From positions 1 through 51,127 of the forward strand of contig JBJELD010000053.1 of the NCBI GenBank assembly GCA_051878975.1: DNA of 51,127 nucleotides, written 5' to 3'. Source of the DNA: Caccovicinus sp051878975 (GTDB taxonomy: Bacteria; Bacillota; Clostridia; Lachnospirales; Lachnospiraceae). The translations under genes were made by a program, and so were the position numbers. Positions 24,872 through 33,194 of this stretch are shown here, in pieces (position 1 is the stretch's first letter; every line of letters begins with the position of its first letter). Under the pieces are notes generated by a model, which did no database searches, had not been told where the DNA came from, and was given only the letters and a program-made list of their open reading frames with translations.

Positions 24872-25897
24872 ATGAGAAAACAACGATATCGAAGGTGTCT
24901 GCTGTCCTTTGCCGTTCTGATTCTGGCGCTTGGCATCTTGTTTCTTTGGAATCTGAATTCCGGCAGTGTTTCTCTGACTGCCGGAGAAATTTTTAAGGTG
25001 CTGATGCGAAAGGAAACAGAAAGCACGGCCTGCCGCATTGTATGGGAGATCCGTCTGCCGCGGATTCTGTCTGCCATTCTTCTGGGCGGCGCGCTGTCTG
25101 TTTCCGGATTCCTGCTTCAGACCTTCTTTTCCAATCCGATTGCCGGCCCGTTTGTCCTGGGGATCTCCTCCGGAGCCAAGCTGGCCGTTTCGCTGGTTAT
25201 GATCGGACTGTTAAGCCGGGGCTTATGGGCCGGGTCTGCCGTCCTGATTCTGGCAGCTTTTGCAGGCGCAATGATTTCCATGGGCTTTGTCCTTGCCATT
25301 TCCAGCCGGGTCCGGCAGATGCCCCTTTTAGTGGTATGCGGTGTGATGATCGGGTATATTTGTTCGGCAGTCACGGATTTTGTGATTACCTTTGCGGACG
25401 ATTCCAATATTGTCAACCTTCACAACTGGTCCATGGGCAGCTTTTCCGGCATGTCCTGGGAAAATGTGAGGATCATGGCGGCAGTGATTTTGCTGTCGCT
25501 TTTTCTGGTGTTTGGGATGGCGAAGCCGATCAGCGCTTATCAGCTGAGCGAAAATTATGCACAGAGCATGGGCGTTAATGTCCGGCGGTTCCGGGCGCTT
25601 CTGATTCTGCTGTCCAGCATTCTGTCTGCCTGTGTAACGGCGTTTGCCGGGCCGGTTTCCTTTGTGGGAATTGCCGTGCCGCATCTGGTGAAAAGTCTGT
25701 TTCAGACGGCAAAGCCGCTTGTGATGATTCCGGGGTGCTTCCTGGGCGGCGCGGTATTCTGCCTGTTCTGCGACGGAATTGCCAGAACGGTGTTTGCGCC
25801 GACGGAGCTGTCCATCAGTTCCGTCACAGCCGTGTTCGGCGCACCGGTGGTGTTATGGATGATGGTTCGAAAACGGACGGCACGGGAAAATCCGTAA
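24872..25897 (+). CDS. btuC: FecCD-family ABC permease (BtuC-like)
   Basis: This is the membrane permease of a vitamin-B12/siderophore-type importer, 341 residues, with around nine to ten hydrophobic segments. WEIRLPRILSAILLGGALSV and SGFLLQTFFSNPIAGPFVLG are the family signature in TM2-TM3, and FVGIAVPHLVK is the conserved late motif. ATG 24872 follows GAAGGAG with eight bases; the GTG at 24869 is also in frame. The riboswitch and the partner binding protein argue for a corrinoid substrate rather than an iron siderophore, though haem is not excluded. Confidence 0.9.
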   Translation: MRKQRYRRCLLSFAVLILALGILFLWNLNSGSVSLTAGEIFKVLMRKETESTACRIVWEIRLPRILSAILLGGALSVSGFLLQTFFSNPIAGPFVLGISSGAKLAVSLVMIGLLSRGLWAGSAVLILAAFAGAMISMGFVLAISSRVRQMPLLVVCGVMIGYICSAVTDFVITFADDSNIVNLHNWSMGSFSGMSWENVRIMAAVILLSLFLVFGMAKPISAYQLSENYAQSMGVNVRRFRALLILLSSILSACVTAFAGPVSFVGIAVPHLVKSLFQTAKPLVMIPGCFLGGAVFCLFCDGIARTVFAPTELSISSVTAVFGAPVVLWMMVRKRTARENP

Positions 25898-26001
25898 ACG
25901 AAGGAGAAAAGCCAAATTTTGATACGGCGGTGGTGCGCCCGCCGAATTGTAATATTGCGGCGGTGCGTTTGCTGCCGGGCGCATGAAGGGTTAGAAAGAG
26001 G

Positions 26002-27102
26002 ATGGCATTTGTGGCGGAGAATTATCTTTATACGGAACATATGACAGTGGGATATGGCCGGGTCCCCCTTCTGGAGCAGATTGAGCTTCAGGTAAAGCGC
26101 GGGCAGATCGTCACGCTGATCGGACCAAACGGAGCAGGAAAATCCACGATTTTAAAAAGCATCGTCCGTCAGCTGAAGCTGCTGGGCGGTGCGGTTTATC
26201 TGGACGGAGCGTCTATGAAAACCATGCCGGAAAAGGAAATTGCCAGGCGGATGGCGGTTTTCATGACAGAGCGGATTCACCCTGAGCTGATGACCTGTGA
26301 GGAGGTGGTGGGCATGGGGCGATATCCTTACACCGGGCGGATGGGAATTCTGACAGAAGAAGACCGGAACAAGGTGCAGGAGGCCCTGAGGCTGGTGCAT
26401 GCAGAGGAACTGGCGGGAAGGGAATTCGGAGCGGTCAGCGACGGGCAGCGCCAGCGGATCCTCCTGGCGCGGGCGGTTTGTCAGGAGCCGGAGGCGATCG
26501 TGATGGACGAGCCGACCTCTTTTCTGGATATCCGTCACAAGCTGGAGCTTCTGACCATGATCAAGGAGCTGGTCCGGGAGAAGCAGGTGGCGGTTCTGAT
26601 GTCTCTTCACGAGCTGGACCTGGCGCAGAAGCTTTCGGATTTTGTGGTGTGCGTCAATGGAAGGACGGTGGAGCGCTGCGGAACTCCGGAGGAGATTTTT
26701 ACATCGGATTATATAGCAAAGCTTTACGGAATCACGAAAGGAAGCTATCAGGCAGAGCTGGGATTTCTGGAGCTGGAGCCGGTAAAGGGGAAGCCGGTGG
26801 TGTTTGTGATCGGCGGAAACGGAAGCGGCATTCCGGTTTACCGGCGGCTGCAGCGGGAAGGAATTCCCTTTGCAGCAGGCATTCTGCATGAAAATGATAT
26901 GGACTATCCGGTGGCAAAGGCGCTGGCGGCTGAGGTAATCTCGGAAAAGCCCTTTGAGATGATCAGCAGGGAAACCTTTCGGCGTGCAGTCAAGGTGATG
27001 CAGTCCTGCAGCCGGGTGATCTGCTGCCTGACAGAATTCGGCACAATGAATGAGAAGAACCGGGAGCTGGCAAAGCTGGGGAAGGCAGAGAAGCCTGAAT
27101 GA
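26002..27102 (+). CDS. btuD: BtuD-like ABC transporter ATPase with C-terminal extension
   Basis: This is the ATPase for the BtuC-like permease. The first 255 residues form a FecE/BtuD-type domain with Walker A GPNGAGKST, Q-loop MTERIHPELMTC and Walker B AIVMDEPTSFLDI. The signature reads VSDGQRQRILLARA instead of the usual LSGGQ. About 110 further residues, starting GKPVVFVIGGNGSGIPVYRR, form a Rossmann-like extension of unknown role. AAAGAGG precedes ATG 26002. The 104 bases between this gene and btuC hold a short GC-rich stem (CGGCGG...CCGCCG) but no coding frame I can support. Confidence 0.88.
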   Translation: MAFVAENYLYTEHMTVGYGRVPLLEQIELQVKRGQIVTLIGPNGAGKSTILKSIVRQLKLLGGAVYLDGASMKTMPEKEIARRMAVFMTERIHPELMTCEEVVGMGRYPYTGRMGILTEEDRNKVQEALRLVHAEELAGREFGAVSDGQRQRILLARAVCQEPEAIVMDEPTSFLDIRHKLELLTMIKELVREKQVAVLMSLHELDLAQKLSDFVVCVNGRTVERCGTPEEIFTSDYIAKLYGITKGSYQAELGFLELEPVKGKPVVFVIGGNGSGIPVYRRLQREGIPFAAGILHENDMDYPVAKALAAEVISEKPFEMISRETFRRAVKVMQSCSRVICCLTEFGTMNEKNRELAKLGKAEKPE

Positions 27103-27103
27103 T

Positions 27104-27200
27104 TGTGCGTCAGCCAAGGGCTGCGCATTTAGTAGGTGGAAATCCGACCCGAAAAGGTGAAGTCGCACCATCGGCAGCGAGTCTTGAGTTGGCATAAGAT
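27104..27200 (+). ncRNA. Unassigned structured intergenic segment (possible RNA or mobile-element remnant)
   Basis: The segment begins with GTGCG and folds TGCG-T-CAGCC against GGCTGCGCA. A second hairpin, GGTG-AAGTCG-CACC, lies at about 27158-27171, and phrases such as GTAGGTGGAAATCCGACCC have the look of conserved RNA loops. The GTGCG opening recalls the 5' end of a group II intron, but no domain V or reverse transcriptase is present. I cannot assign it to a named family. Confidence 0.35.
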
Positions 27201-27208
27201 ATAAAGAA

Positions 27209-27255
27209 AACCATGACTATCGCTCTGAACTGGGTGACAGTCATGGTTATTTTTA
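27209..27255. terminator. Terminator downstream of btuD
   Basis: AACCATGACT pairs perfectly with AGTCATGGTT around a 20-base loop, followed by ATTTTTAT. A/T-rich flanks on both sides let it act for the convergent symporter gene too. Confidence 0.8.
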
Positions 27256-27316
27256 TATTACACAAAGCGGTATGACAGTTTTGCGAACACCCAGCACTTG
27301 AGCCGGGCTTTTTTAC

Positions 27317-28774
27317 TTAATCGTCCTCTTCCGGAGCCAGCTCTGTGGTTTCCCTTGCAGGCGGCATGATCAAGGAGAAGATAATGAAGAAGACAAATGC
27401 GGCAACCAGACCTGGAATGATCGGCTGGCTGAATTTGATTCCGAACAGCACGCCGCCGGAGATATGCTCCAGGTAAACAACCACTACGGTGCCGGCCAGC
27501 AGGGATGCGATGGTACCGGCTTTGGAAGCCTTCTTCCAGTAGTGTCCCATTACATATGGGAAGAAGGAGCCTGCTGCGCGGAGCGTGAAGCAGAACATCA
27601 GGATGGATACGATGCTCTGGGTGTTGAACAGAGCAATGAACATGGAGGCAACGCCAACCAGACACATCACGATCTTCGTAACCTTCATAACGGATGCGCT
27701 GGAAGCATCCGGCTTCAGTACGGCTTTGTAAATATCATTGGCGAAAATGGAGCCTGCGCCCAGCAGATCGGAGTCGGAGCTGGACATGGTGGCGGAAATG
27801 ATTCCGGCAAACAGCAGGCCGCAGATGATAGCCGGCATGGTGTTGATGGCCAGTACAGGAAGCGCATAGCGGGCGCCTACTGATGCGAACTGATCGGAGC
27901 TGAACTTGCCCATGTTGATCAGGGCCAGGGTGATGATGCCGAGGATCGTAGGGATAAATGCGTAAATGAAATTGATCAGAGCTGCCAGCCATGCGCCTCC
28001 CTTTGCTGCTTTTTCATCTCTGGCGGCATAGAAGCGGGATACGGCCTCCTGTCCGACGGAGAAGGTTGCGGTATACATGATGACCAGGGAAATGATGCCG
28101 AACAGGTCATAGCCCTGGAACATATTCAGCGTGCCTTCCGGAATATTGGCGGTGACGCTGCTCCAGCCGCCGGCATAATTCATGGCGAACGGAACGGCGA
28201 TGATCATGCCGATCACAATCAGGAATACCTGGATAAAGTCGGTCAGAGTTACGCTCCACAGACCACCCATGATGGAGTATACGGTTACCACGACTGCAAC
28301 GATGATCACGGCGATCTGGTAGTCAATGCTCAGCATGGTGGAAAGGATCACGGCCGATGCGATGAACTGTCCGGCGGTCAGTCCGACCAGCGGAAGAAGC
28401 ATGATAACAGCGGTGATCAGGCCGCATTCTTTTCCGTAGCGTCTGCGGAAATATTCCGGAACGGTTTTTACGGTTGCGGCACGGAATTTCGGGGCAATAA
28501 AGCTGAGAATGACAAATGCGATTCCCATGGTGGTAATGTACCAGGATGCGCTGAGACCGTATCCGGACATACCGTTCTGTACAACGCCCAGCGAGCTTCC
28601 GCCGCCGATTTCCGTAGCGGCCAGGGTGCCTGCCATAAGCAGCGGTCCGAGTCTGCGTCCTGCCACCATGAAATCGGTGTTGCTGGTAATTTTCGTGGAA
28701 GAATACCAGCCGATCCACAGCATCAGGAGCAGATAGATGATAACAACGACAGTGACAAGAAGATTACTACCCAT
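27317..28774 (-). CDS. Sodium:solute symporter (SSS family)
   Basis: This is a sodium-coupled secondary transporter of 485 residues with about 13 membrane segments. The N-terminus has TSNTDFMVAGRRLGPLLMAG and ATEIGGGSSLGVVQNG, the SSS pattern around TM1-TM2. The central ALPVLAINTMPAIICGLLFA and SATMSSSDSDLLGAGSIFAN mark TM8-TM9 and the sodium site. Panthothenate, proline or another small organic acid are possible solutes; the sequence alone does not decide. On the minus strand TAGGAGGGATCAT precedes the ATG. It is divergent from a LytTR/GHKL two-component pair, suggesting regulated uptake in response to an extracellular signal. Confidence 0.92.
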   Translation of the reverse strand: MGSNLLVTVVVIIYLLLMLWIGWYSSTKITSNTDFMVAGRRLGPLLMAGTLAATEIGGGSSLGVVQNGMSGYGLSASWYITTMGIAFVILSFIAPKFRAATVKTVPEYFRRRYGKECGLITAVIMLLPLVGLTAGQFIASAVILSTMLSIDYQIAVIIVAVVVTVYSIMGGLWSVTLTDFIQVFLIVIGMIIAVPFAMNYAGGWSSVTANIPEGTLNMFQGYDLFGIISLVIMYTATFSVGQEAVSRFYAARDEKAAKGGAWLAALINFIYAFIPTILGIITLALINMGKFSSDQFASVGARYALPVLAINTMPAIICGLLFAGIISATMSSSDSDLLGAGSIFANDIYKAVLKPDASSASVMKVTKIVMCLVGVASMFIALFNTQSIVSILMFCFTLRAAGSFFPYVMGHYWKKASKAGTIASLLAGTVVVVYLEHISGGVLFGIKFSQPIIPGLVAAFVFFIIFSLIMPPARETTELAPEEDD

Positions 28775-28970
28775 ATGATCCCTCCTATAAAAAATGTATA
28801 AAAATTTGATGAAATAAGTATAACATTTGTAAATAAAAACGAAAATTGCCGATTCTGCAGAAAAGATACCGAATATGGAGTTTGGCTCCCGGAGGACGGA
28901 ATGTTTCTTGACTTCCGAAGCGTTTCTTCATAAAATAGAGGGAAGATGTCAGAAAAGGGGAGGGAAGCGC

Positions 28971-29678
28971 ATGCTGGAGATTGCCGTTTGTGACGATACG
29001 CCGGAGGAATGCCGGATGATTGCGGAGCTGACACAGCGTTTTTTTGATGAGCATGAGAGGGAGATCCGCATGGATCTGTATGGCTCCATGCAGGAGCTTC
29101 TGGCCTCGGAAAAGGCTTATGGGCTGTATCTTCTGGATGTGATGATGCCCGGAATGTCCGGAATAGAGGGAGCGGCCTGTCTGGAAAAGCGGGAGACGCA
29201 TCCGGTGGTGGTGCTGATTACCTCCTCATTGGAATCGGCAGTGGACGGCTACCGGGTCAACGCGGCCGGCTTTGTCCTAAAGCCGGTCCGTGCTTCGGAC
29301 TTTTACGAGACGATGGAGCGAATTCTGCGCCAGAAGCTGGGCGTGCAGAAACGCTATATTTCCGTGCTGCATAACCGGGTGCCGCTGAAGCTTCCGCTTG
29401 AGAAGGTCCTGTTTTTTGAAAACCGGCTTCACCGTGTTTTTGCCGTTTTGTCGGAGGAGGAGGTTTACACGATCAACAAGAAGCTTTCTCAGCTTCAGGA
29501 AGAACTGACGCCGGAGGATGGCTTCCTGCGGTGCCACCAGAGCTTTCTGGTCAATTTAAGTCATGTGGAGCGGCTGGATGATTCCTGCTTTGTGATGGAC
29601 AACGGCAGTCTGGTCCCGGTTTCAAGAAATTTTTATAAGCAGAGCAAGAATGCGTATTATCATTACAGACTGAACTGA
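28971..29678 (+). CDS. LytTR-family response regulator
   Basis: This two-component response regulator of 235 residues has a receiver domain starting MLEIAVCDDTPEECRMI. The phosphoacceptor is Asp56 in LYLLDVMMPGMSG, and the conserved Lys lies in FVLKPV. A C-terminal LytTR DNA-binding domain follows (residues about 135-235), seen in FFENRLHRVFAVL, FLRCHQSFLVNLSHVERL and VPVSRNFYKQSKNAYY. GGGGAGGGA precedes the ATG. Its partner kinase follows. The 196-base gap to the divergent symporter is A/T-rich and should hold both promoters and possible LytTR sites; I could not fix them. Confidence 0.93.
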   Translation: MLEIAVCDDTPEECRMIAELTQRFFDEHEREIRMDLYGSMQELLASEKAYGLYLLDVMMPGMSGIEGAACLEKRETHPVVVLITSSLESAVDGYRVNAAGFVLKPVRASDFYETMERILRQKLGVQKRYISVLHNRVPLKLPLEKVLFFENRLHRVFAVLSEEEVYTINKKLSQLQEELTPEDGFLRCHQSFLVNLSHVERLDDSCFVMDNGSLVPVSRNFYKQSKNAYYHYRLN

Positions 29679-29735
29679 CGCCGGTCAAGCTTGAAAAAGG
29701 ACAGGCCTGCGTCTGAATCGAAGGGGGCGTTCGCT

Positions 29736-31103
29736 GTGAATGACGCAGCAAGTATGGTTTTTCTGAACCTGCTCCGGCTGGCGGTGCGGATGATGCCGAT
29801 CTTTATCTGTCTGGAGCCCAGGGCGAAGAGCAAAGAGAATATTGCAGCCGTATCCTGCTATCTATGGGTCGTTATGGTATCGCTGCAGTCTCTGCTGCAT
29901 TTGAATACAAAGGTGTTCTGGGTCTTTCAGGGGGTTTTTTCCGGTCTGTTTTTTCTGGTTCTGCTTATTTTTTTCGAGGGGACTCTGGTGAAAAAAGCTT
30001 TTCTTTACTGTTCAGCCTGGATGTTCAGCGTTATGGCGGAATCGTTAAACGAGCTGGCGGCATGGGTGCTGATCCGGCTGTTTCACGCGGAATGGTCCCA
30101 TGTTCAGATCAGCGCAGCTGTGACGGCAGTGAGTGCCTGTTTGTTTGGAGTCTGGGTGCAGTTCTGGATGAAAAAGCGGGTGAATCTGCTGTTTTCCCAG
30201 CTTTCCTCCAAGTCCTGTATGCTGCTGCCGGTTTATCCGCTGGCCTTTCTGCTGCTGCTTCTTCTGGGAACCCATACGATCTTTTCTGGCGATACCCTGG
30301 CACAGAAGAGCTTTGAGTATGTCCTGTTTTTTATTGTGCTCTGTTTTACGATGCTCCTCCTTTATATGATGATTCTCAATAATCTGCTGGAAATCATCAG
30401 CCGGAGAAAATCGGAGAGTGAGCTGATTTTTGCCCGCCAGATGATCGCAAAGCAGAGGGAGCATTATAATCAGACGCTGGAGCATATGGAGCAGGTGCGT
30501 ATTATCCGTCATGATTTCCGCCATCACATTCATGCGCTGATGAGCATGGAGCGGGAGGAGCAGGAACGGTATCTGAAAAATCTGCTTCAGGAGCTGGACC
30601 GCAGCGCAGAGCAGAATTTCTGTCAGAATCAGGCGGTCAACAGTCTTCTGGGAGAGTATGCCGTCCGGGCCGGAAAAGAGAACATTGATTTTACTGCAAA
30701 GATGGATCTGTCGGCTCATATTCCGGTAGATGATCTGACCTTGTGCATTGTGATCGGCAATCTTCTGGAAAATGCCCTGGAGGCCTGCAAAAAGATGAAA
30801 CAGACGGATTGCCCGGAACGTGCGTCAGAAGCCGGCGAAGAAAAGAATATGCGCTACATCCGGATCCAGGGCCGGTGGCTGGGAGATCATCTGCTTTTGA
30901 TGGTGGAGAATTCCTACCGCGGCTTTATCCGCCGCAGCGGAGAGCATATCCTTTCCAGCAAGAAGGACGGCGGCCTCGGCATGCTGAGTATCCGGCGGAT
31001 CCTTTCCCGTCCGGGAGATGAATTTGATGTAGATTATAATGAGAATACCTTTACGGCGATGGTAAAAATTGCGGATCGGACGCTGCCAGGTGACAGAACG
31101 TGA
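29736..31103 (+). CDS. GHKL-type sensor histidine kinase (AgrC-like)
   Basis: This is a membrane sensor kinase of about 455 residues. The N-terminal half has about six hydrophobic segments (roughly residues 5-215). The phosphoacceptor region is IIRHDFRHHIHAL, the N box is GNLLENALEACK and the G box is KKDGGLGMLSI, an HPK10/AgrC-like arrangement that lacks a long dimerisation helix pair. GTG 29736, after GAAGGGGG, was preferred to TTG 29691, which has no clear site. It pairs with the LytTR regulator 57 bases upstream. Peptide-sensing is common for this class, but the ligand here is unknown. Confidence 0.88.
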   Translation: MNDAASMVFLNLLRLAVRMMPIFICLEPRAKSKENIAAVSCYLWVVMVSLQSLLHLNTKVFWVFQGVFSGLFFLVLLIFFEGTLVKKAFLYCSAWMFSVMAESLNELAAWVLIRLFHAEWSHVQISAAVTAVSACLFGVWVQFWMKKRVNLLFSQLSSKSCMLLPVYPLAFLLLLLLGTHTIFSGDTLAQKSFEYVLFFIVLCFTMLLLYMMILNNLLEIISRRKSESELIFARQMIAKQREHYNQTLEHMEQVRIIRHDFRHHIHALMSMEREEQERYLKNLLQELDRSAEQNFCQNQAVNSLLGEYAVRAGKENIDFTAKMDLSAHIPVDDLTLCIVIGNLLENALEACKKMKQTDCPERASEAGEEKNMRYIRIQGRWLGDHLLLMVENSYRGFIRRSGEHILSSKKDGGLGMLSIRRILSRPGDEFDVDYNENTFTAMVKIADRTLPGDRT

Positions 31104-31107
31104 ATGA

Positions 31108-31136
31108 TTGACAAACCAGGTTGTTATGGCTATACT
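31108..31136 (+). promoter_or_regulatory. Promoter of the second B12-riboswitch operon
   Basis: TTGACA at 31108 and TATACT at 31131 with a 17-base spacer, lying five bases after the histidine kinase stop codon. Confidence 0.8.
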
Positions 31137-31161
31137 GATAATAATTGAAAATTGCATAGAG

Positions 31162-31325
31162 ATTAAGTGCTGCCTGTAGCGGGCAGGTAAAAGAGAACGG
31201 AGTGAAAGTCTCCGGCGATCCGGTCACTGTAAACGAAGAGTGTGTTCACAAGATGTCATTGTGCGAAAGCATGAGAAGGCGTGAAGGCGCAAAGACGCGT
31301 AAGCCAGGAAACCTGCTTAATCTGG
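31162..31325 (+). ncRNA. Cobalamin (B12) riboswitch 2
   Basis: Aptamer pieces appear in order: AAAAGAGAACGGAGTGAAAG, TCTCCGGCGATCCGGTCACTG, and GTAAGCCAGGAAACCTGC. A strong intrinsic terminator follows at 31400, and AATCTGT/ACAGATT (31362-31388) could form a competing hairpin. This is the classical transcription-attenuation layout: bound cobalamin favours termination before the transporter genes. Confidence 0.93.
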
Positions 31326-31399
31326 AATGTTGACGCTTCCTGTGAAAGTTTGTTCAACAATAATCTGTCTGGTATTCCGAACAGATTTTGTTTGCGTAC

Positions 31400-31429
31400 A
31401 AAGAGGGGCATTTTAATGCCCCTCTTTTT
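31400..31429 (+). terminator. Riboswitch-controlled terminator
   Basis: AAAGAGGGGCATT pairs with AATGCCCCTCTTT across a very short loop and is followed by further T residues. It lies between the aptamer and the first gene of the transporter operon. Confidence 0.9.
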
Positions 31430-31491
31430 CGGGGAACCCGCAGGAGGAGAAAACTGCAGTTTCAAAAAATTTGAAACCAGGAGGAAAAATC

Positions 31492-33168
31492 ATGAAAAAA
31501 CAATCATTACTTTCCGGCTTTCTTGCGGCGGCACTCAGTCTTTCTCTGATGGCCTGCGGCGGCACAGGGAGCCAGACATCTGTTCCGGCAGCATCCGAAA
31601 CGCAGATTTTGGCTGAGATGCAGACCGGGACTGCGGCGGCATCTGATACACTGGAAACGGAAGCGGCAGCCGAGAAGGATACGCTGATCGTACGTACTTC
31701 CAAGGATATTGGAGATTTGAATCCGCATACCATGAAGAGCCAGATGTATGCACAGGACTGGGTGTATGAGAGTCTTGTGGCTCTGGAAAACGGAAAGATC
31801 GTACCGGAGCTTGCAGAAAGCTGGGAAATTTCCGATGACGGACTGGAATATACCTTTCATCTCCGGGAAGGCGTAACCTTCAGCGACGGCAGCGCTTTTC
31901 ATTCGCAGATCGTAAAAAAGAATATCGAGGCGGTTCAGAACCACAGCGAGAACTATTCCTTCCTGCAGTCTTTGACTGTGATTGATTCGATTGAGACGCC
32001 AGATGAGCAGACACTGGTTCTGAAGCTGAAGGCACCGTGCAATTCTCTGCTGAACGACTTTACCTTCAGCCGTCCGCTGGTGATGCTGGGTGAGGCCGGT
32101 TTCCCGGCAGAAGGCGATCCGTATGACAGCGGGATTGCGAAGCCGGTTGGCACTGGAATGTGGGTACTGAAGGAGCATGTGGCAGACCAGTATGCGCTGT
32201 TTGAGCGCAATGAAAATTACTGGGGAGAAAAGCCGTCTTTCCGATATCTGAAAGCGGTTGTGATCCCGGATGTCAATACGGCAGCCACGGCTTTGAAAGC
32301 AGGCGAAATTGATGTGATGGTGGATTCTACACAGATCACGGCGGAGATCTATAAGAGTATGGAGGAGGCCGGATTTAAAACTGCCATGGCTCCGACCACC
32401 AGCATTTCCAACTTGAACATTAATACGGCAGGGGAAGTAACCGGCGAGCTTGCGGTCCGCCTGGCTATGGAATATGCGACGGACAATACTGCTGTCGCGG
32501 AGGGGATTTTCGGCGGTCTGCAGGAGCCGGCGGATTCCTATTTTTCCAAGGAAGTTCCCTATACAGATACCGGAATCGAGCCGTATTCCTATGACCTGGA
32601 AAAGGCTAATCAGATTCTGGAGGAAGCCGGCTGGGTCTACGAAGGAAAGGAAAATGTGCGCTCCAAAGACGGTCAGAAGCTGGAACTGGATCTGATTTAC
32701 GATTCTTCCGTGACCAATGACCGGGACATCGGCCTGGTGCTTCAGTCTCAGTATGCGCAGGCAGGCATTCAGGTCAATATTGTTCCGCAGGACAGCCAGG
32801 TATACCGTCAGAACTGGGCAGCCGGGGAATTTGGCGTGCTGATTTACAGCTCCTGGGGCGGTTCCTATGAGCCTTACGCGACGCTTGCAGCAATGGCTAC
32901 GGACGGCGATAAATTCAGTACGGTACAGAAGGGAATGAGCAATAAAGAGGAGCTTGACCGGGTGATGGTGGATTGTCTGAGCCAGACGGACGAGGCAAAG
33001 CTTCAGGAAAATTTTGATTATATCATGCAGAGCTTCCACGATGAAGCGGTATATGTTCCGCTGACAGTGACCAGCACACTTGCTGTTTACAGCAGTGATC
33101 TGTCCGGACTGGATCTGACTTCCAGCCATGGAGGAATGGGAATCAGCGGAATGTTTGTGGACAAGTAA
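31492..33168 (+). CDS. Nickel/peptide-type ABC transporter binding lipoprotein (B12-regulated)
   Basis: This is a solute-binding lipoprotein of the SBP_bac_5 family, 558 residues. The lipobox is LMAC (Cys22), followed by an Ala/Thr/Glu-rich linker. The binding domain starts DTLIVRTSKDIGDLNPHTMK and has the family pattern PELAESWEISDDGLEYTFHL, VGTGMWVLKEHV and NQILEEAGW. The ATG at 31492 follows CAGGAGG. The gene heads a five-gene transporter operon under a B12 riboswitch. NikA-like proteins in this family carry nickel or cobalt as chelates, so cobalt for B12 synthesis is the most likely cargo, though a corrinoid fragment or peptide is possible. Confidence 0.9.
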   Translation: MKKQSLLSGFLAAALSLSLMACGGTGSQTSVPAASETQILAEMQTGTAAASDTLETEAAAEKDTLIVRTSKDIGDLNPHTMKSQMYAQDWVYESLVALENGKIVPELAESWEISDDGLEYTFHLREGVTFSDGSAFHSQIVKKNIEAVQNHSENYSFLQSLTVIDSIETPDEQTLVLKLKAPCNSLLNDFTFSRPLVMLGEAGFPAEGDPYDSGIAKPVGTGMWVLKEHVADQYALFERNENYWGEKPSFRYLKAVVIPDVNTAATALKAGEIDVMVDSTQITAEIYKSMEEAGFKTAMAPTTSISNLNINTAGEVTGELAVRLAMEYATDNTAVAEGIFGGLQEPADSYFSKEVPYTDTGIEPYSYDLEKANQILEEAGWVYEGKENVRSKDGQKLELDLIYDSSVTNDRDIGLVLQSQYAQAGIQVNIVPQDSQVYRQNWAAGEFGVLIYSSWGGSYEPYATLAAMATDGDKFSTVQKGMSNKEELDRVMVDCLSQTDEAKLQENFDYIMQSFHDEAVYVPLTVTSTLAVYSSDLSGLDLTSSHGGMGISGMFVDK

Positions 33169-33194
33169 AGATTGGAACAGAAAGGAGCATAAAC

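Noticed and set aside
23456..24883. A 475-codon minus-strand frame opposite the NEAT/BtuF-like gene
   Set aside because: It is the antisense shadow of a well-supported lipoprotein gene and shows no family motif.
26152..27195. A 347-codon minus-strand frame opposite the BtuD-like gene
   Set aside because: No domain or start signal; the plus strand encodes a clear ATPase with Walker motifs.
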